The notes under the pieces are model-generated. The model searched no databases. It saw only the letters and a list, made by a program, of their open reading frames with translations, and was not told where the DNA came from. The translations under genes were made by a program, and so were the position numbers. A stretch of 64,000 nt of DNA from Cyanobium sp. CZS48M (GTDB taxonomy: Bacteria; Cyanobacteriota; Cyanobacteriia; PCC-6307; Cyanobiaceae), in NCBI GenBank assembly GCA_030373145.1, contig JAUCZK010000004.1, positions 1-64,000 on the forward strand, read 5' to 3'. Below are positions 55,611 through 63,226 of the stretch, piece by piece. Each line of letters starts with the position of its first letter. Position 1 is the stretch's first letter.

Positions 55611-58133
55611 TCAGTCGATCTCGCAGCTGATCGTCACCGGGAACGGCTCCGCCCGCCAGATGCGCTCGGCGTACTCGCGGATGGAGCGGTCGCTGCTGAA
55701 GAAGCCGGAGCGCGCTGTGTTCAGCAGTGACATGCGGTTCCAGGTGGCGCGATCAGCCCAGGTGATGCTGACTGCGTCCTGGGCGCGCATGTAGTCGCTG
55801 AAATCGGCGAACACGTAGTAGGGATCCTTGCCGGTGAGGTTGGCCAGCAGGGGCTTGAACAGCTCCGTGTCGCCATTGCTGAAGTGACCCTGCTCCACCA
55901 GCCGCAGGACCTCGGGCAGTTCCGGGATGGAGTGGATCAGCTCCCAGGGGCGGTATCCACCCGCGCGCAGGGCCTCGATGCCGTCGGTGGTGTGGCCGAA
56001 GAGGAAGAAGTTTTCGGCGCCCACCTGCTCGCGGATCTCCACGTTGGCGCCATCGAGGGTGCCGATGGTGAGCGCCCCGTTCATGGCGAATTTCATGTTG
56101 CCGGTGCCGGAGGCCTCCAGTCCGGCGGTGGAGATCTGCTCGGAGAGGTCCGATGCCGGATACACCCGTTGCCCCAGGGTGACGTTGTAGTTCGGCAGGA
56201 ACACCACCCGCAGGCGGCCGTCCATGTCGGGGTCGGCGTTGACCGTTTCAGCGATGCCGTTGAGGAAACGGATGATCAGCTTGGCCATGTAATAGCCCGG
56301 TGCCGCCTTGCCTCCGAAGATCACAGTGCGGGGGGCGAGGTTGTCGCCAAGGCCGTTCTTGATGCGCAGGTACTGGGCGATCACCTGCAGGGCATTCAGG
56401 TGCTGGCGCTTGTATTCGTGGATCCGCTTCACCTGCACATCGAAGAGCGAGGAGGGATCCACCAGCAGGCCGCTCTGGCGGTGGATGTAGTGGGCCAGCT
56501 GACGCTTCACCGCCAGCTTGGTCTGGCCCCAGCGCTCCAGGAAGCCAGCATCGTTCTGGAAGGCCTCCAGCTTGCGCAGCTCGTCGAGGTTGCGCACCCA
56601 GTCCTGGCCGATCACCTCATCGAGCAGCTCCCGCAGCATCGGGTTGGCCAGGGCAATCCAGCGCCGGGGGGTGACACCGTTGGTGACATTGGTGAATTTC
56701 TCGGGCCAGAGGGAGGCGAATTCAGGGAAGAGCTGCGTACGCACCAGTTCGCTGTGCAGAGCTGCCACGCCGTTGACGTGGTGGGAGGCCACGGTGGCCA
56801 GATGGGCCATCCGCACTGCCTTGCCATCGTTCTCATCGATGATCGACACCTTGCGCAGGATCGTCTCGTTGCCCGGATGCTTCAGCCGCACCGTCTGCAG
56901 GAAGCGGCGGTTGATCTCGAAGATCAGCTCCAGGTGCCGCGGCAGGAGCGAGCCGAACAGATCCAGTCCCCATTTCTCCAGGGCCTCTGGCAACAGGGTG
57001 TGGTTGGTGTAGGCCAATGAACGGGTGGTGATGTCCCAGGCGGCATCCCAGCTCAGGTGCTTGTGATCAATCAGCAGCCGCATCAGCTCGGCCACGGCGA
57101 TGGCCGGGTGGGTGTCGTTCAGCTGCACCGACCAGTGCTCCGGGAAGTCGGTGATCGGCAGGTCACGCAGCTCCAGGCTGCGCAGCATGTCCTGCAGGGA
57201 GCAGCTCACGAAGAAGTGCTGCTGCTTGAGGCGCAGGCGCCGGCCCTCATCGGTGCCGTCGTTGGGGTAGAGCACCTTCGAGAGAGTCTCGGAGCCCACC
57301 TTCTCCTCCACGGCGCCGTAGTAGTCGCCGATGTTGAAGGCGTAGAAATCAAAGCTCTCGGACGCTTCCGCCTGCCAGAGCCGCAAGCGGTTGCAGGTGT
57401 TCACCCGGTAGCCCAGCACCGGCACGTCGTGGGGGACACCGATGGCGTGCTCGGAGGGCACCCAGCGCACCCGGTACTCCCCCTGGGTGTCGCGATAGCT
57501 CTCGGTGCGGCCACCGAAGCCGACGAAGCAGGCCTGGTCGGGGCGGGGCAGTTCCCAGGGCCAGCCGCTCTTGAGCCATTTGTCGGTGATCTCCACCTGC
57601 CAGCCATCGCGGATCAGCTGGTCGAAGATCCCGAACTCGTAGCGGATGCCATAGCCGGTGGCGGGGATCTCGAGGCTGGCCAGGGATTCCAGGTAACAGG
57701 CGGCCAGGCGGCCGAGCCCCCCATTGCCCAGGCCCGGTTCCTCCTCCACCCCGAGGATCTCGTCGAGCGAGTCGATGCCGAAACGGCGCAGGGCCTCGGC
57801 GGCTTCGTCCTGGATGCCGAGCATCAGCAGGTTGTTGCCCAGCTGGGGGCCGATCAGGAATTCAGCGGAGAGGTAGGCCACCACGCGGGTGGGTGTGGCC
57901 GAGATCGCCTCGATCCCCGCCAGATAGCGAGTCATCAGCCGGTCGCGTACCGCATAGCTCAGGGCGACGTAGAGGTCGTGGTGGCTGGCGGTGGGGGCGA
58001 GCTTGCCCAGTGTGTAAAACAGGTGCTCGGTCATCCCGTCGAAGACACCATCGGCCGTGAGGCCGCTGCGATCAGGATCGGCAAAGCAGCCTGGCGTCGG
58101 CAGCCTCAGCTGGCTGGGCGGAGCATCAGTCAT
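55611..58133 (-). CDS. glgP: Glycogen phosphorylase, copy 2
   Basis: An 840-residue phosphorylase with 'YLSAEFLIGPQLGNNLLMLG', 'EPGLGNGGLGRLAACYLESL' and the PLP site 'EASGTGNMKFAMNG' (Lys about 681). It contains an inserted segment with 'GFGGRTESYRDTQGEYRVRW' not seen in copy 1. Two phosphorylases with different conditions of use are known in cyanobacteria. ATG 58133 is the start. It is divergent from the antiporter gene. Confidence 0.95.
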   Translation of the reverse strand: MTDAPPSQLRLPTPGCFADPDRSGLTADGVFDGMTEHLFYTLGKLAPTASHHDLYVALSYAVRDRLMTRYLAGIEAISATPTRVVAYLSAEFLIGPQLGNNLLMLGIQDEAAEALRRFGIDSLDEILGVEEEPGLGNGGLGRLAACYLESLASLEIPATGYGIRYEFGIFDQLIRDGWQVEITDKWLKSGWPWELPRPDQACFVGFGGRTESYRDTQGEYRVRWVPSEHAIGVPHDVPVLGYRVNTCNRLRLWQAEASESFDFYAFNIGDYYGAVEEKVGSETLSKVLYPNDGTDEGRRLRLKQQHFFVSCSLQDMLRSLELRDLPITDFPEHWSVQLNDTHPAIAVAELMRLLIDHKHLSWDAAWDITTRSLAYTNHTLLPEALEKWGLDLFGSLLPRHLELIFEINRRFLQTVRLKHPGNETILRKVSIIDENDGKAVRMAHLATVASHHVNGVAALHSELVRTQLFPEFASLWPEKFTNVTNGVTPRRWIALANPMLRELLDEVIGQDWVRNLDELRKLEAFQNDAGFLERWGQTKLAVKRQLAHYIHRQSGLLVDPSSLFDVQVKRIHEYKRQHLNALQVIAQYLRIKNGLGDNLAPRTVIFGGKAAPGYYMAKLIIRFLNGIAETVNADPDMDGRLRVVFLPNYNVTLGQRVYPASDLSEQISTAGLEASGTGNMKFAMNGALTIGTLDGANVEIREQVGAENFFLFGHTTDGIEALRAGGYRPWELIHSIPELPEVLRLVEQGHFSNGDTELFKPLLANLTGKDPYYVFADFSDYMRAQDAVSITWADRATWNRMSLLNTARSGFFSSDRSIREYAERIWRAEPFPVTISCEID

Positions 58134-58410
58134 GGGGGCGGGGCGAAGGGGAAGGGGGCGGCGAGGCTGAACAACGGTCGGCTCTGAAACGCGGTGCCGG
58201 TCCGATCCGCGCGTCTAGCCAGTTTGGCTCAGGCGCGAAGCGGACAGTCCTGAGGCGGACCAGGTCGTTCGACCTGCGACTGGTCAGCCGCCATTCGGTG
58301 TGGATTCACTGATGGTGGGCAGAGACTGGTCTGGACTGATTTCAATTCCCGCAGCAGATCCCGTCTAACGTCGCGGCCAACTTCATTGAAGCGACGCGCA
58401 AACCGCCCGC
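58134..58410. other. Intergenic region between glgP copy 2 and the antiporter
   Basis: 277 bp between divergent starts. It holds a 16-bp perfect palindrome, CAGGTCG-TT-CGACCTG (58261-58276), which could be an operator or hairpin. A TCTAAC at about 58363 is the only -10-like hexamer seen ahead of the antiporter; no clear -35 is visible. Confidence 0.4.
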
Positions 58411-59748
58411 ATGACTTTTCCGACACTGCTGCTCGAGATCGGCAACCACAACGGCGAGGTGGCCGAAACCCTGATCGGGGTCGGTCGGTTTCTGCTGATC
58501 TTCCTGGCGGCGCGCACCCTGGCCGAGCTGATGGTCCGGCTCCAGTTGCCCACCATTCTCGGTGAGCTGGTTGCAGGTGTCCTGATCGGCCTCTCCGGGC
58601 TGCACCTGATCCTGCCGCCGGAAACGGGGGCCGAACTCAGCAACTGGTTCACCTCGGCGGTGGGTTCCCTGGCCGATCTCCCTCCAGATGCGGTTCAGGC
58701 GATCTACACGGAGACCTTCCCGAACCTTCAGGCCGTCGCCACCCTCGGACTCTTCGCCCTGCTGTTTCTGACCGGGCTCGAGAGCGAACTCGATGAACTG
58801 GTAGCGGTGGGCGCCCAGGCCACCACGGTGGCTGTCACCGGTGTGGCGCTGCCCTTTGCTATGGGCACCTTCGGTCTGCTCTATTTCTTCGATGTGCCGA
58901 TGATCCCGGCGGTGTTCGCCGGAGCTGCGATGACGGCCACCAGCATTGGCATCACGGCCAGCGTCTTCGGGGAGCTGAAGTACCTCAAGACCCGGGAGGG
59001 GCAGACCGTGATCGGCGCCGCGGTGCTCGATGACATCCTCGGCATCGTGATCCTCGCCGTGGTGGTGGCGGTGGCGGGTGGGGGCTCCTTCGAGCTCGGC
59101 CCGATCGTCAAGTTGCTGCTCGCGGCTGCGGTGTTCGTGTCCGCCTCCCTCTTCCTCAGCCGCACCGCCGCCCCGGCCTTCGACTGGCTGCTCGATCGAC
59201 TCAAGGCCCCTGGCGAGGTGGTGGTGGCCTCCTTCGTCGTGCTCTGCATCTGCTGCTTCGCAGCCCAGGCGATCGGTCTGGAGGCGGCCCTTGGCGCCTT
59301 TGCCGCCGGCCTGATCCTGAGCGGATCCCGCCACACCCACGCGATTCAGGAAACGGTGAAGCCGCTGGTGTCGCTGTTCGCCACCATCTTCTTCGTCCTG
59401 ATCGGCACGAGCATGGATCTCTCCGTGCTCAATCCGATGGATCCGGCCAACCGGCCCGGGCTGGTGATGGCGGCCTTTCTGCTCGTTGTGGCGATCATCG
59501 GCAAGGTGGCCTCCGGCTGGACCTATGTCAGCAAGGAGAAGACCAACCGCCTGGTGGTGGGTCTGGGAATGATGCCCCGCGGCGAAGTGGGCCTGATCTT
59601 CCTGGGTCTGGGCACCCAGGCCGGTCTGCTCACCCCGGCGCTGGAGGCCGCGATCCTGCTGATGGTGATCGGCACCACCTTCCTCTCGCCGATCCTGCTG
59701 AGGGTGGTGCTCAGCCGCGAGGAGAAGCTGGCCGAGCAACCGGCCTGA
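58411..59748 (+). CDS. CPA2-type cation/proton antiporter (NhaS3-like)
   Basis: A 445-residue membrane protein with about 11-13 helices. 'ILGELVAGVLIGLSGL' (about 50-65), 'FLTGLESELDELVAVGAQ' and the paired acidic 'GAAVLDDILGIVIL' are signatures of CPA2 sodium/proton and potassium/proton exchangers; 'MMPRGEVGLIFLGLG' near the C-terminus is also typical. NhaS3 is the nearest named cyanobacterial relative, often thylakoid-localised, but ion specificity here is inferred. Confidence 0.88.
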   Translation: MTFPTLLLEIGNHNGEVAETLIGVGRFLLIFLAARTLAELMVRLQLPTILGELVAGVLIGLSGLHLILPPETGAELSNWFTSAVGSLADLPPDAVQAIYTETFPNLQAVATLGLFALLFLTGLESELDELVAVGAQATTVAVTGVALPFAMGTFGLLYFFDVPMIPAVFAGAAMTATSIGITASVFGELKYLKTREGQTVIGAAVLDDILGIVILAVVVAVAGGGSFELGPIVKLLLAAAVFVSASLFLSRTAAPAFDWLLDRLKAPGEVVVASFVVLCICCFAAQAIGLEAALGAFAAGLILSGSRHTHAIQETVKPLVSLFATIFFVLIGTSMDLSVLNPMDPANRPGLVMAAFLLVVAIIGKVASGWTYVSKEKTNRLVVGLGMMPRGEVGLIFLGLGTQAGLLTPALEAAILLMVIGTTFLSPILLRVVLSREEKLAEQPA

Positions 59749-59782
59749 GGCTCAAAGCTCGTTCTGCTCAGCGCGTTTCAGC

Positions 59783-60079
59783 TCAGTTGTTGTCGCGGCG
59801 GGAGCCCAGGGTCCAGAACGCCCCGGCAAGCACCGCCATCAGCCCGAGGCTGGCGGCCCAGCTGGGGCTCAGGGCCCAGCTCAGAGCCAGCTGGGTGATC
59901 GCCCCCACGGCAAAGGCCAGCATCACGCTGCTCAGCAGCAGCACGATCTGACGCAGCCCCTCAGAGAGCGGCCCCTGGCTGAGCGCTTCCTCCAGCCGGC
60001 CCAGCGGCAGCGAGAGGGGCAGGTACAACGCCAGAGCCCACAGGGCCGTTCCCGGCAGCAGGCTGGACAGCTCGAGCAC
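59783..60079 (-). CDS. Small integral membrane protein, unknown
   Basis: A 98-residue hydrophobic protein with three likely membrane helices (about 10-30, 40-66, 70-90) and a charged tail. No family recognised. It is convergent with the antiporter gene and has only 17 bp before the divergent hydrolase gene starts. Confidence 0.6.
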   Translation of the reverse strand: MLELSSLLPGTALWALALYLPLSLPLGRLEEALSQGPLSEGLRQIVLLLSSVMLAFAVGAITQLALSWALSPSWAASLGLMAVLAGAFWTLGSRRDNN

Positions 60080-60096
60080 GGAGCGAACCCCCCGAA

Positions 60097-61014
60097 GTGA
60101 TCCCTAGCATCGACGACCACGCCACACCTGCGTTGATCGGCCCCCGACCCGAGCCCTGGACCTATGAAGGCCATGGGGTCCACGCCCTGGCCTGCCGACC
60201 GCTTCAGCCCCAGGGCCCGGCCGTTCTGTTGGTCCACGGCTTCGGCGCCTCCACCGACCACTGGCGCTACAACATTCCCGTGTTGGCGGAGCGCCACGAG
60301 ATTCACGCCATCGACCTGCTGGGCTTTGGCCGCAGTGCCAAGCCGGAGGGGCTGCCCTACGGGGGAGGGCTGTGGCGTGATCAGCTGGTGGCCTACGTGC
60401 GCGAGCGGATCGGGCGGCCCACGGTGCTGGTGGGCAACTCCCTCGGGGGCTTTGCCGCCTTGGCGGCTGGGGCTGCACTGGGCAGCGAGGCGGCCGGGGT
60501 GGTGTTGATCAATGCCGCCGGCCCCTTCAGCGACGAGCAGGCACCGCCGAAAGGCTGGGGAGCGATCGCGCGCCGCAGCATCGGCGGCGCCCTGCTGGGC
60601 AGTCCGGTGCTGCAGCGGCTGCTGTTCGAGAACCTGCGCCGCCCGGCCACGATCCGGCGGACCTTGAACCAGGTGTACATCGATCGCCGCAATGTCAACG
60701 ACGAGCTGGTGGAGGCGATCCGCAGGCCATCGCTGGATCCGGGCGCGTTCGGGGTGTTCCGCACGGTGTTCGACATTCCCCGCGGCCAGCCGCTGGATGA
60801 GCTGTTCGCCCAGCTCCAGTGCCCCCTGCTGCTGCTCTGGGGCCTGCGGGACCCCTGGATCAATGCCGCCGGCCGTCGCGCCGCTTTCCAGCGCCACGCT
60901 CCAGACGCCACCACTGAGGTGGTGCTCGACGCCGGCCACTGCCCCCACGATGAAGTGCCCGAGCAGGTGAACGCTGCCCTGCTGGAGTGGCTCTCGAGCC
61001 TGCCGGATGCCTGA
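60097..61014 (+). CDS. Alpha/beta hydrolase
   Basis: A 305-residue alpha/beta-fold hydrolase. The oxyanion region 'LLVHGFGASTDHWRYNIP' and the nucleophile elbow 'VGNSLGGFAAL' are present; Asp in 'LWGLRDPWIN' and His in 'DAGHCPHDEVPEQ' complete the triad. The pattern resembles cyanobacterial and plastid hydrolases related to pheophytinase or haloperoxidases, but the substrate is unknown. The start is GTG 60097. The mutarotase gene follows after 6 nt. Confidence 0.85.
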   Translation: MIPSIDDHATPALIGPRPEPWTYEGHGVHALACRPLQPQGPAVLLVHGFGASTDHWRYNIPVLAERHEIHAIDLLGFGRSAKPEGLPYGGGLWRDQLVAYVRERIGRPTVLVGNSLGGFAALAAGAALGSEAAGVVLINAAGPFSDEQAPPKGWGAIARRSIGGALLGSPVLQRLLFENLRRPATIRRTLNQVYIDRRNVNDELVEAIRRPSLDPGAFGVFRTVFDIPRGQPLDELFAQLQCPLLLLWGLRDPWINAAGRRAAFQRHAPDATTEVVLDAGHCPHDEVPEQVNAALLEWLSSLPDA

Positions 61015-61020
61015 ACTGCC

Positions 61021-61902
61021 ATGCCCCTGACCCACCGCACCACGCCCTACCCCCACTGGGAGTTCAGCACTGCAGCCGGTGGCGATCTCCTGCGGCTGGT
61101 GCCGGAGCGGGGCGGGCTGCTCAGCGGCTGGTGCTGCAACGGCCGCGAGCTGCTCTATCTCGATGAGGCCCGCTTCGCCGATCCGGCCCTCTCGGTGCGG
61201 GGCGGCATGCCAGTGCTGTTCCCGATCTGCGGCAACCTCCCCGCTGATCAGCTGCCACTGCCGCAGGGGAACTTCACGCTCAAGCAGCACGGCTTTGCCC
61301 GGGATCTGCCCTGGGAGCTGGAGGAGCTGAAGGGAGCTGAGGGCGTGCGCCTGAGCCTGGGCGATAGCCCCGCCAGCCTGGAGATGTTCCCCTTCCCCTT
61401 CCGGCTGCAGCTGGAATTGCGCCCCCAGCCAGGGGCTCTGGCGATCGTGGTGCTGGTGGACAACCTCGGGCCGGAACCGTTGCCCTTCGCCTTCGGGTTG
61501 CATCCGTATTTCGCTGTCACCTCCCTGGCGGCGGCGTCGCTGGAGGGCCTGCCGGAGCGTTGTTTCGACCACGGCACCATGGCGCCCGTCGCCACCGCAC
61601 CGCTGCTGGAGCGGCTGGAGCAGGGGGTGGATCTGCTGGCGCAGCCGGCTGCTGCGGTGCGTTTGCTCGATCGCGGTAGCGGGCTGGCCCTGGAGCTCCA
61701 GGCGGAAGCCCCCTTCGATCTGGCGGTGGTCTGGAGCGATCCGCCCCGCCCCATGGTTTGCCTGGAGCCCTGGACGGCACCGCGGGGTGCCCTGGTGAGC
61801 GGTGAGCGCCGGCTGGAGGTGGCCCCCGGCCAGACCTGCCGGCTGGCCTGCCGCTACCAACTGATCGAGTCTTCCGGGATCAGCCCTCAGGATCCAGCGT
61901 GA
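61021..61902 (+). CDS. Aldose 1-epimerase family protein (hexose-6-phosphate mutarotase-like)
   Basis: A 293-residue galactose-mutarotase-fold protein with 'VRGGMPVLFPICGNLP' near residue 59, catalytic His in 'FAFGLHPYF' and Glu in 'VCLEPWTAPRGALVSGE'. These match the cyanobacterial/plant branch annotated as D-hexose-6-phosphate mutarotase or aldose 1-epimerase. It interconverts alpha and beta sugar anomers; the sugar is not determined. The 3' end overlaps the convergent dehydrogenase by 23 bp. Confidence 0.85.
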   Translation: MPLTHRTTPYPHWEFSTAAGGDLLRLVPERGGLLSGWCCNGRELLYLDEARFADPALSVRGGMPVLFPICGNLPADQLPLPQGNFTLKQHGFARDLPWELEELKGAEGVRLSLGDSPASLEMFPFPFRLQLELRPQPGALAIVVLVDNLGPEPLPFAFGLHPYFAVTSLAAASLEGLPERCFDHGTMAPVATAPLLERLEQGVDLLAQPAAAVRLLDRGSGLALELQAEAPFDLAVVWSDPPRPMVCLEPWTAPRGALVSGERRLEVAPGQTCRLACRYQLIESSGISPQDPA

Positions 61903-62860
61903 TCACCACATTGCCTGTCTTGCGCCCACTGTCGACATAGCGGTGGGCGGCCACGATCTGCTCCAGGGGGTAGTGGCGATCGATCACGGGCCTGTAGACC
62001 CCGGCCTCGGCCAGCTCCGCGAGCTGAGCCACGTCGCCTGCTTTGACGTTCAGAGGACCGGCGATCACGGTCTTGTTGCTGCTGACTGTCTGCCAGGGGC
62101 TGAGCAGCATGGCGCCAAGCCCCGCCTGCACTAATACCAGACGCCCCCCCGGTCTCAGGCAGCCGCGGCTGCGGGCAAAGGGTGCCGTGCCGGCTGTGTC
62201 GATGATCACGTCGAAGCTGTCACCGCTCTGGCTGAAATCAGCCTGCTGATAATCGATCACCTGGCTGGCCCCCAGGGAGCGGACGAGATCCTGGTTGGCT
62301 GCGCTGCACACCCCGATCACCTCAGCCCCCAGGTGACGGGCCAGCTGCAGCGCCGCTGTACCGACGCTGCCTGAAGCGCCGTTGATCAGGACCCGCTCTC
62401 CAGGCTGAACATTGGCCTGGCGCAGGATCGCGAGGGCCGTGGTGCCCCCGAAGCAGAGCGCGGCAGCTTCATGGAAGTTGAGGTTGGAGGGTTTGAGGGC
62501 CAGCTGGCCATCCTCCGGCAGGCAGATGTACTCCGCGTGGCAGCCCATGGCGGTGTCGCTGAAGGCCACCAGCGGATCACCGGGCCTGAAGCGGCTCACA
62601 TCACTGCCCACTGCTTCCACGACACCGGCCAGCTCACTGCCCAGAATCGGTTGCTTCGGTCTGGAGAAGCCGAACACCAGGCGGATGATCAGGCCGAAAC
62701 CGGCGGGCACCTCCAGGCTGCGGACCCTCCAGTCGCCGGAGCTCACCGTGGTGGCCCTGACCTGGATCAAGACCTCATGGGCTGCGGGGATGGGCTTGGC
62801 CACCTCTATGAGGTGAAGCACTTCAGGTGGTCCGTAGCGCTCATAAACAACAGCTCGCAT
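61880..62860 (-). CDS. Zinc-independent MDR oxidoreductase (quinone reductase-like)
   Basis: A 326-residue medium-chain dehydrogenase/reductase, 'MRAVVYERYGPPEVLHLIEV' at the N-terminus, 'GSELAGVVEAVGSDVSRFRPG' and the NADPH loop 'INGASGSVGTAALQLARHLG'. It lacks the structural-zinc Cys cluster of alcohol dehydrogenases, pointing to an NADPH:quinone reductase or similar. The substrate is not known. Upstream lies the long gap before the riboswitch. Confidence 0.85.
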   Translation of the reverse strand: MRAVVYERYGPPEVLHLIEVAKPIPAAHEVLIQVRATTVSSGDWRVRSLEVPAGFGLIIRLVFGFSRPKQPILGSELAGVVEAVGSDVSRFRPGDPLVAFSDTAMGCHAEYICLPEDGQLALKPSNLNFHEAAALCFGGTTALAILRQANVQPGERVLINGASGSVGTAALQLARHLGAEVIGVCSAANQDLVRSLGASQVIDYQQADFSQSGDSFDVIIDTAGTAPFARSRGCLRPGGRLVLVQAGLGAMLLSPWQTVSSNKTVIAGPLNVKAGDVAQLAELAEAGVYRPVIDRHYPLEQIVAAHRYVDSGRKTGNVVITLDPEG

Positions 62861-63060
62861 GGTTGTTGCTCCCAGGGCACGGTGTTTGAGCCAGTCAGGC
62901 TAGATCTTCTGGTTCGGTAGCAGTCTTTCTTGAAATCGTTCCGGGTTTCAATGGTTTTTTGTGGCGTATCTGTGCTCGTGTGTGCTCCCTTTCAGCCAAC
63001 CGATCCAGGCCCAGGATTCACTCTCTGGTAGCAACCATCACAGCGCCATCGCTGTGATGG
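62861..63060. other. Intergenic region upstream of the riboswitch
   Basis: About 200 bp between the dehydrogenase start and the riboswitch, comparatively T-rich around 62930-62990. I see no gene. It carries a strong palindrome at 63035-63060 and an NtcA-like GTA-N8-CAC at 63028-63041. The promoter of the riboswitch-controlled gene must lie here, but I cannot place it with confidence. Confidence 0.5.
63035..63060. repeat. 11-bp perfect inverted repeat (operator- or hairpin-like)
   Basis: CCATCACAGCG and CGCTGTGATGG flank a 4-nt loop (CCAT). It lies right in front of the riboswitch. It may be a regulator-binding site in DNA or a hairpin at the mRNA 5' end; no T-run follows, so it is not a standard terminator. 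Confidence 0.55.
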
Positions 63061-63065
63061 GGTGA

Positions 63066-63207
63066 GGGTTGCAGGGCGGAAGCAGCTTCTAGGGTTCCGG
63101 TTGGCGTCAGTTCGCTTCGGTGAGCTGGAAACAGCGTCTGGTCCGAGAGAAGCTCACCGGGGTCACCCGGTTGCACGGAGGGATAAAAGCCCGGGAGACC
63201 GCAACCC
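63066..63207 (+). promoter_or_regulatory. Guanidine-I riboswitch (ykkC RNA)
   Basis: The three conserved ykkC blocks are present and in order: CTAGGGTTCCG at 63089-63099, CTGGTCCGAGAG at 63138-63149 and ACGGAGGG..AAAAGCCCGGGAGA at 63175-63198. The closing helix can be drawn as GGGTTGC (63066-63072) with GCAACCC (63201-63207). Guanidine binding is the known function of this class. It controls the ureohydrolase gene that follows, whose likely substrate is guanidine. Confidence 0.92.
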
Positions 63208-63223
63208 CCCACCTCCGTGTTTT
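63174..63223 (+). terminator. Riboswitch-controlled terminator
   Basis: CACGGAGG (63174-63181), part of the conserved aptamer, can pair with CCTCCGTG (63212-63219), followed by TTTT (63220-63223). Aptamer folding and this helix compete for the same bases, so ligand binding should prevent termination. The alternative pairing is visible directly; the switching direction is inferred from the class. Confidence 0.65.
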
Positions 63224-63226
63224 GCC

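Noticed and set aside
63028-63041. NtcA-like GTA-N8-CAC upstream of the riboswitch
   Set aside because: The start it predicts (near 63076) would fall inside the riboswitch closing helix and no -10 box fits; one-mismatch sites are common by chance.
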